From assembly GCA_007133095.1 (NCBI GenBank), contig SLNK01000016.1:1-8045 (forward strand): a stretch of 8,045 bases of DNA. Direction: 5' to 3'. A program made the translations under genes and the position numbers. Of this stretch, positions 1 to 3,937 are shown in pieces (positions within the stretch are counted from its first letter, which is position 1; every line of letters begins with the position of its first letter). The notes beneath the pieces were generated by a model. That model did not search any database. It was not told the origin of the DNA and saw nothing but the letters and a program-made list of their open reading frames with translations. This stretch comes from Candidatus Peregrinibacteria bacterium. Its GTDB lineage: Bacteria > Patescibacteriota > Gracilibacteria > UBA1369 > LOWO2-01-FULL-3.

Positions 1-293
1 AAGCATCTGTATGCGTGGCCGGAATCCAAGAGTTTTTGAACGTGTTCTTTGTAGATATCCGTTCGTTCGGACTGTATGTACGGTGTCCCGTTATGATGAA
101 TTCCTATCCATTCCAGGGTTTCTATCAGATTTTCTACAGCGCCCTCTATGTATCTTTTTTGATCGGTGTCTTCTATTCGTAAAACGAATTTCCCTTTATT
201 TTTTTTTGCGAAGAGATAGCAGTATAAAGCGGTCCGAAGTCCGCCGACGTGAAGATATCCCGTTGGTGATGGCGCGAATCTTGTTTTTATCAT
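1..293 (-). CDS. gltX: Glutamyl-tRNA synthetase, N-terminal fragment
   Basis: Charges tRNA-Glu with glutamate using ATP in the cytoplasm. Only the first 97 codons and two further bases are present; the family is usually about 470-500 residues, so the rest lies beyond base 1. The translation begins MIKTRFAPSPTGYLHVGG, which holds the class I synthetase HIGH-type signature as HVGG (residues 15-18). RIEDTD follows at 39-44, and later the stretch PYIQSERTDIYKEHVQKLL (71-89), all typical of the GltX Rossmann catalytic domain. The ATG at 293-291 is chosen because the family's conserved block starts three codons later. No Shine-Dalgarno sequence precedes it, but a perfect TATAAT lies 7 bases upstream, suggesting a leaderless mRNA. 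It is divergent from ftsK. Whether the enzyme also charges tRNA-Gln (non-discriminating type) cannot be judged, because the anticodon-binding domain is missing. Confidence 0.95.
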   Translation of the reverse strand, partial: MIKTRFAPSPTGYLHVGGLRTALYCYLFAKKNKGKFVLRIEDTDQKRYIEGAVENLIETLEWIGIHHNGTPYIQSERTDIYKEHVQKLLDSGHAYRC

Positions 294-300
294 CGCCGGG

Positions 301-306
301 ATTATA
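301..306 (-). promoter_or_regulatory. Putative -10 box of gltX
   Basis: Read on the minus strand this is a perfect TATAAT, inside TATATAAT. Seven bases (CCCGGCG) separate it from the gltX ATG, so a start site at the usual distance would fall on or beside the start codon. No convincing -35 hexamer is visible at 16-18 bases; that position falls in an A/T tract (321-329). Confidence 0.6.
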
Positions 307-372
307 TATGATGAGGGTGGAAAAAAAAAGTTGGTTTGTATATAGTGTCGGTGTACAATCGCTAACCTGTTT

Positions 373-378
373 GATTAT
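373..378 (+). promoter_or_regulatory. Putative -10 box of ftsK
   Basis: GATTAT matches TATAAT at four of six positions and ends six bases before the ftsK ATG, the same geometry as the gltX box on the other strand. A weak -35 candidate, TGTACA at 352-357, lies 15 bases upstream. No purine-rich ribosome binding site lies between it and the ATG. The 91-base gap 294-384 therefore appears to hold two divergent promoters and nothing else that I can recognise. Confidence 0.4.
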
Positions 379-384
379 AGACTC

Positions 385-2640
385 ATGGCAGTAAGACGTA
401 GAAGAACAACCACAAGAAGAACCGCTACGCCCAGAAGGCGCAGTACGGCCAGGCGTAAAGCTTTGAAGATCAAGGTCAAACCTTCTGTTGCCAGAGAAAT
501 TTGGGCCGTTATTTATCTTGCCGTGGGGATTTTGACCATCTTGAGTATTCAAGGTGCTTTTGGGATAATAGGGGACGCGTGGATCAGTTTGCTCGGGCCG
601 ATTTTGGGCTGGGGCGTTTATATTGTCCCCGGAATGTTTATTTTGATTTCCGCAATGATGTTTTTCTCCAAGAAGGTCCAGTTTGGGATTTCACGAACTT
701 TAGGGTTTGGAGTTTTTATAATATCCATTTTGAGTGTTTTGCATTTGTCCGTTCCTATTGATAGGATTTACGACTTCGCGGCTGCGGGAACTTATGGAGG
801 GTATGTCGGATTTGTCACCAATTTTCTTTTGTTGGAATTGTTGGGTGTGGGAACCGTGGGAGCGACGGTAATTTTTATAGCGGGATTTTTAGTTTCGCTT
901 TTGTTGATTTTCGAGTTGTCTTTGCGTGAGATTGCCCGATTGTTAATTCCGGAAGTTAGATTTGAAGTTACAAATGAGCCGAAGATAAATAAAGAGAGGG
1001 GGCATAAATCTATCGGTGAAAAAGAGAATGAAGAGACCAAAGGGGGAAATGAAATGGAGCCGGAAATTATGATACGCAAGGCTCCGATATCGGGCACAAA
1101 ACCGATTGAAGTTATTCGTGGAGATGAAAATGATATTAAGGATGATGAGGACCAGAAATTTTCTGTTGATGAAAAAATGGCCAAGGAGGTTGAGGAAGAG
1201 TTGTCAAAAAGCGAATTGAATTCCGTGGAAGGTGATGATTTTGAGTGGGAATTCCCATCTCTCGATTTGTTGAAACCCGGAGATAGTAATGTCACTGTGG
1301 ATGACGAATTTCTTATGATGAACGCTGAAAAAATAAAATTGAAACTGAAGCAATTTGGGATTGATGTGGCCATGCATGAAGTTAATGTCGGGCCGACGGT
1401 TATTCAATATACGCTCAAGCCGCATGAGGCTGTTAAGTTGTCGAAAATTACGGCATTGAAGAACGATATGGCGCTGGCGTTGGCCGCGGAGAGAATTCGT
1501 ATAGAGGCGCCAATACCTGGGAAGTCTCTTGTTGGTATTGAGGTTCCGAATAAATATAGAGCGACGGTTCATCTCAAGGAACTTTTGGAATCGGCTGAAT
1601 TTGGTGATGCAAAATCAAAACTTACTCTGCCTCTGGGAAGGGATGTTTCCGGCAGGCCTATGATCGCGAGTTTGGAGACTATGCCCCACTTGTTGATCGC
1701 GGGTGCCACGGGAAGTGGTAAATCGGTTGCCATGAATGTGTTTTTGCTTTCGTTGTTATATCAAAATGCTCCGAAGGACTTGAGACTGATTTTGATCGAT
1801 CCGAAAATGGTTGAGTTGAGTTCATACAACAGTATTCCGCACTTGCTCACTCCCGTGATTCAAGATCCTGAAAGGGCAGCTATTTCTCTGAGATGGGTTG
1901 TTTCCGAGATGACGCGTCGGTACAGCGAACTTTCTAAGGCCAGAGTCCGAAATCTTTTTGAATATAACGAGCTTCCGGATGTCAATAAGATGCCTCGTAT
2001 TGTTGTTGTTGTGGACGAGTTGGCCGATTTGATGGCGGTTGCGGGGAAGGAGGTTGAAGCTTCAATCTGCCGAGTCGCGCAGATGGCGAGGGCTGTGGGT
2101 ATTCATTTGATAATAGCCACACAAAGGCCTTCCGTTGATGTTATTACAGGATTGATAAAGGCGAATATTCCATCAAGAATTTCTTTTGCGGTTAGCAGTT
2201 CCATTGATTCCCGGACGATTTTGGACGGGATAGGGGCCGAAGATCTATTGGGAAGCGGAGATATGCTTTATTTGCCAACCGGACAGAACAAGCCGGTTAG
2301 AATTCAGGGTATTTATGTTTCCACTGAGGAAATTGAACGGGTCACCAATAGAGTTAAACTTACCGTTGAACCTAATTATGATGAAGAGATAACTTCAGAC
2401 AGCACCGCTAAACAATCGCTCAACGGGATTCCGGATTCTTCGGCCGGAAGTGATGAAGACAATATGTATAAGGATGCTTATGATTTGGTTAAGGAGACAA
2501 GAAAAGCTTCCGCGTCTCTTTTGCAGAGAAGGTTGAAAGTGGGGTATGCACGTGCGGCGCGCCTTATTGATTTGTTGGAGGAAAATGGAGTTGTTGGGCC
2601 GCCGGATGGTGCCAAGCCAAGAAAGATTCTGGTTGATTAA
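385..2640 (+). CDS. ftsK: DNA translocase FtsK/SpoIIIE
   Basis: Membrane-anchored hexameric ATPase that pumps double-stranded DNA at the division septum to clear and segregate the chromosome terminus. The 751 residues show the family order. First comes a very basic N-terminus (residues 4-36, many Arg and Lys), then about four or five hydrophobic segments between 38 and 178, then a charged, mostly acidic linker (about 195-300), then the motor. Walker A is GATGSGKS (440-447) and Walker B is VVVVDEL (540-546), followed by IIATQRPS (576-583) and the conserved SRISFAVSSSIDSRTIL block (597-613). A winged-helix gamma domain ends the protein (about 693-748), containing SLLQRRLKVGYARAARLIDLLEENG, the part that in other FtsK proteins reads KOPS polarity sequences. 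The protein is shorter than E. coli FtsK (about 1,330 residues) because the linker is short; its size is close to that of SpoIIIE. The stop overlaps the convergent membrane-protein stop. Confidence 0.97.
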   Translation: MAVRRRRTTTRRTATPRRRSTARRKALKIKVKPSVAREIWAVIYLAVGILTILSIQGAFGIIGDAWISLLGPILGWGVYIVPGMFILISAMMFFSKKVQFGISRTLGFGVFIISILSVLHLSVPIDRIYDFAAAGTYGGYVGFVTNFLLLELLGVGTVGATVIFIAGFLVSLLLIFELSLREIARLLIPEVRFEVTNEPKINKERGHKSIGEKENEETKGGNEMEPEIMIRKAPISGTKPIEVIRGDENDIKDDEDQKFSVDEKMAKEVEEELSKSELNSVEGDDFEWEFPSLDLLKPGDSNVTVDDEFLMMNAEKIKLKLKQFGIDVAMHEVNVGPTVIQYTLKPHEAVKLSKITALKNDMALALAAERIRIEAPIPGKSLVGIEVPNKYRATVHLKELLESAEFGDAKSKLTLPLGRDVSGRPMIASLETMPHLLIAGATGSGKSVAMNVFLLSLLYQNAPKDLRLILIDPKMVELSSYNSIPHLLTPVIQDPERAAISLRWVVSEMTRRYSELSKARVRNLFEYNELPDVNKMPRIVVVVDELADLMAVAGKEVEASICRVAQMARAVGIHLIIATQRPSVDVITGLIKANIPSRISFAVSSSIDSRTILDGIGAEDLLGSGDMLYLPTGQNKPVRIQGIYVSTEEIERVTNRVKLTVEPNYDEEITSDSTAKQSLNGIPDSSAGSDEDNMYKDAYDLVKETRKASASLLQRRLKVGYARAARLIDLLEENGVVGPPDGAKPRKILVD

Positions 2641-2921
2641 AAGCCCTCCAGGGTTTTTGATAACAAGTGCAGGGATGCCGCGAACATCAAAATTGCGGCC
2701 AATACGCTTACAAGTATTGACCATGCTATCAGGCGAAGGTTGTCTCCTTTTTTCGTGTAATAAAATCCCAATAGAGCTGTTGAAATAGACAAAATCAATG
2801 CTACCCAAATTCCCATTTCTCTAAAAATTTCAATTCCCAATGCAAAAATAATGGTTGTTATGAAGATCCCTGTCAGTACAAGAATTATTTTTACCGAGAT
2901 GGTGTTTTTTATCTGCAACAT
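2637..2921 (-). CDS. Small three-helix membrane protein of unknown function
   Basis: I do not recognise a family. The 94 residues contain three clear hydrophobic segments: about 10-30, 34-54 and 64-88. A short positively charged loop containing TKKGDN separates the second and third. It has no signal-peptide cleavage motif and no catalytic motif. The ATG at 2921 is six bases after the purQ stop, with no Shine-Dalgarno sequence, so it is probably the last gene of a purL-purQ transcript and translated by coupling or reinitiation. Its stop TAA overlaps the ftsK stop on the other strand (shared TTAA). That no other good gene occupies 2641-2927, together with the hydrophobic pattern, supports it being real. 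Position beside purine genes is not enough to infer a role in purine metabolism. Confidence 0.7.
   Translation of the reverse strand: MLQIKNTISVKIILVLTGIFITTIIFALGIEIFREMGIWVALILSISTALLGFYYTKKGDNLRLIAWSILVSVLAAILMFAASLHLLSKTLEGF
2639..2658. terminator. Possible weak bidirectional terminator hairpin
   Basis: An AAAAGCCC arm (2639-2646) pairs with GGGTTTTT (2651-2658) around the loop TCCA, with one G-T wobble. The A and T runs sit at the two outer ends, so either transcript would end its hairpin in a U run. It lies exactly where ftsK and the convergent 94-codon gene overlap. The GC part is only three pairs, so termination would be weak and this is a tentative call. Confidence 0.35.
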
Positions 2922-2927
2922 CGGTTT

Positions 2928-3728
2928 TTATTGAAAATATTTTACGGCGTTCTCAAAAATTTTGAGGCCTTCGCCTTTTTTGGGGATCGGCTTTCCTTCT
3001 CTTATGAGTTTTTCTTTTTTAAGTTCCCAGCCCTCTTCGTTTTCGAATGAATTGAACCTTTCAGGGTGTGGCATCATCCCAAAAATTCTTCCGGAAGGAT
3101 CGCAGATTCCCGCTATGTCTTCCATTGATCCGTTAGGATTGAAGGGGAATTTCCCGTCGGCGGGAGAGCCGTTTTCTTTTGTGTAACGGAAAACTATTTG
3201 GTCGTTTTCTTTCATTTTTTTGAGAGTGTTTTGGTCGCAGTAAAAATTTCCTTCACCGTGCGCTATCGGCAGATGAATTTTTTCTATTCCTTTCGTCCAA
3301 ATACAATTAGAACTGTGTGTTTTAAGGTGGACCCATCGGCATTCGAAAATTGCCGTGTTGTTGTGCATTAAAGCCGCTTGTCTTTCTCCGTATTTTTTCG
3401 TTGCCGGTAAAAGCCCCAAGTTTGCCAGAACTTGGAATCCGTTACAGATTCCGATTATCAGCTTGTCTTCTTGTGCGAATTTTAAAATTTCTTCGTTTAA
3501 ATTATTCCTTATTTTGTTTGCGATTGCGTTGCCTGACCCGGTGTCGTCGCCGTATGAGAAGCCGCCCGGGAATGCCAAAATTTGATAGTCGGCAAGTTTT
3601 TTTGTGCCTTTTATAAAATCGTTTACGTGGATTATCTCCGTTTCTGCGCCGTTCCACTCAAAGCATTTTGAGGTTTCTTCCTCGCAGTTTATTCCATAGC
3701 CTGTAAGTATTGCGGTTTTTGGTTTCAT
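2928..3728 (-). CDS. purQ: FGAM synthase glutaminase subunit PurQ
   Basis: Class I glutamine amidotransferase subunit of phosphoribosylformylglycinamidine synthase. It hydrolyses glutamine and passes ammonia to PurL for step four of de novo purine synthesis. The 266 residues show the triad-type fold: FPGGFSYGDDTGSG at 53-66, the nucleophile elbow GICNGFQ with Cys95, IAHGEGNF at 155-162, and HPER with His221 and Glu223 as the other triad residues. It is longer than the B. subtilis type PurQ (about 227 residues) and resembles the long PurQ form that has FSYGDDxGSG in place of FSYGDYLR. The ATG at 3728 is preferred because KTAILTGYGINCEEE, the first beta strand and its loop, follows at once. There is no Shine-Dalgarno sequence. 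purL lies 209 bases upstream on the same strand, separated from it by the structured repeat. Confidence 0.95.
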   Translation of the reverse strand: MKPKTAILTGYGINCEEETSKCFEWNGAETEIIHVNDFIKGTKKLADYQILAFPGGFSYGDDTGSGNAIANKIRNNLNEEILKFAQEDKLIIGICNGFQVLANLGLLPATKKYGERQAALMHNNTAIFECRWVHLKTHSSNCIWTKGIEKIHLPIAHGEGNFYCDQNTLKKMKENDQIVFRYTKENGSPADGKFPFNPNGSMEDIAGICDPSGRIFGMMPHPERFNSFENEEGWELKKEKLIREGKPIPKKGEGLKIFENAVKYFQ

Positions 3729-3734
3729 GGGGAA

Positions 3735-3740
3735 ATTAGA
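3735..3740 (-). promoter_or_regulatory. Putative -10 box of purQ
   Basis: Minus-strand TCTAAT matches TATAAT at five of six positions and is separated by six bases (TTCCCC) from the purQ ATG. An overlapping alternative is TAAAAT at 3745-3740. If real, purQ can be transcribed from its own leaderless promoter between the structured repeat and the gene, so it need not depend on read-through from purL. Confidence 0.45.
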
Positions 3741-3742
3741 TT

Positions 3743-3770
3743 TTAATATTCAAAAGCTTAATATTCAAAA
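3743..3770. repeat. 13-base direct repeat, period 15
   Basis: TTAATATTCAAAA occurs at 3743-3755 and again at 3758-3770, separated by GC. The second copy runs into the left terminal inverted repeat of the structured element (starting at 3764). It could be an edge duplication from insertion or slippage, or a paired binding site upstream of purQ. The sequence alone does not decide. Confidence 0.6.
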
Positions 3771-3924
3771 ACTTGTATGTCGCGCTTCGCAAAGACGCGG
3801 TCGTTTGACCCAGCGAGGCAAACGCCGCTTGGCTCTCGGCTTTGCTCGTCGCCACCTTTGGCGGCGACACCGTGCCCGCAAAGCCTCCGAGACACTTTGC
3901 TTCGCGAACATGCAAGTTTTTGAA
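3764..3924. repeat. GC-rich structured inverted-repeat element (MITE-like or structured RNA)
   Basis: Non-gene element between purL and purQ. Its ends are inverted repeats: 3764-3780 pairs with 3908-3924 (17 pairs, one of them a G-T wobble). The stem continues inward through 3781-3784 with 3903-3906 and 3789-3794 with 3895-3900. Two further hairpins fill the interior. Hairpin A pairs 3797-3807 with 3819-3828 (ten pairs, one bulge). Hairpin B pairs 3834-3845 with 3878-3892 (twelve pairs, one three-base bulge) and carries a tip helix 3848-3856 with 3860-3868. The whole folds as a three-way junction. GC is 65% in 3781-3900, clearly above the flanks. The minus-strand frame stays open right across it. 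It could be a non-autonomous mobile element, a palindromic repeat comparable in style to the Rickettsia palindromic elements, or a conserved RNA. I see no clear target-site duplication and no transposase in the window. Confidence 0.8.
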
Positions 3925-3937
3925 ATCTATAGTCATA

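Noticed and set aside
196..552. 118-codon minus-strand frame crossing the gltX-ftsK promoter region
   Set aside because: It overlaps the gltX start in another frame and the ftsK N-terminus on the opposite strand; the peptide has no family features.
792..1373. 193-codon minus-strand frame opposite ftsK
   Set aside because: Ser/Asn/Phe-rich antisense shadow of the acidic FtsK linker; no independent start signal or motif.
3764..3924. Structured element considered as a tRNA, riboswitch or CRISPR unit
   Set aside because: It has no CCA-type acceptor stem or T-loop consensus, no recognisable purine riboswitch core, and no regularly spaced repeats.
3736..3936. 66-codon minus-strand frame inside the structured element, considered as a protein gene
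   Set aside because: Its bases are almost fully accounted for by nested stems, its composition is driven by GC-rich repeats, and its tail is a repeat-derived LNIK duplication. It is reported as a finding but not as a coding gene.
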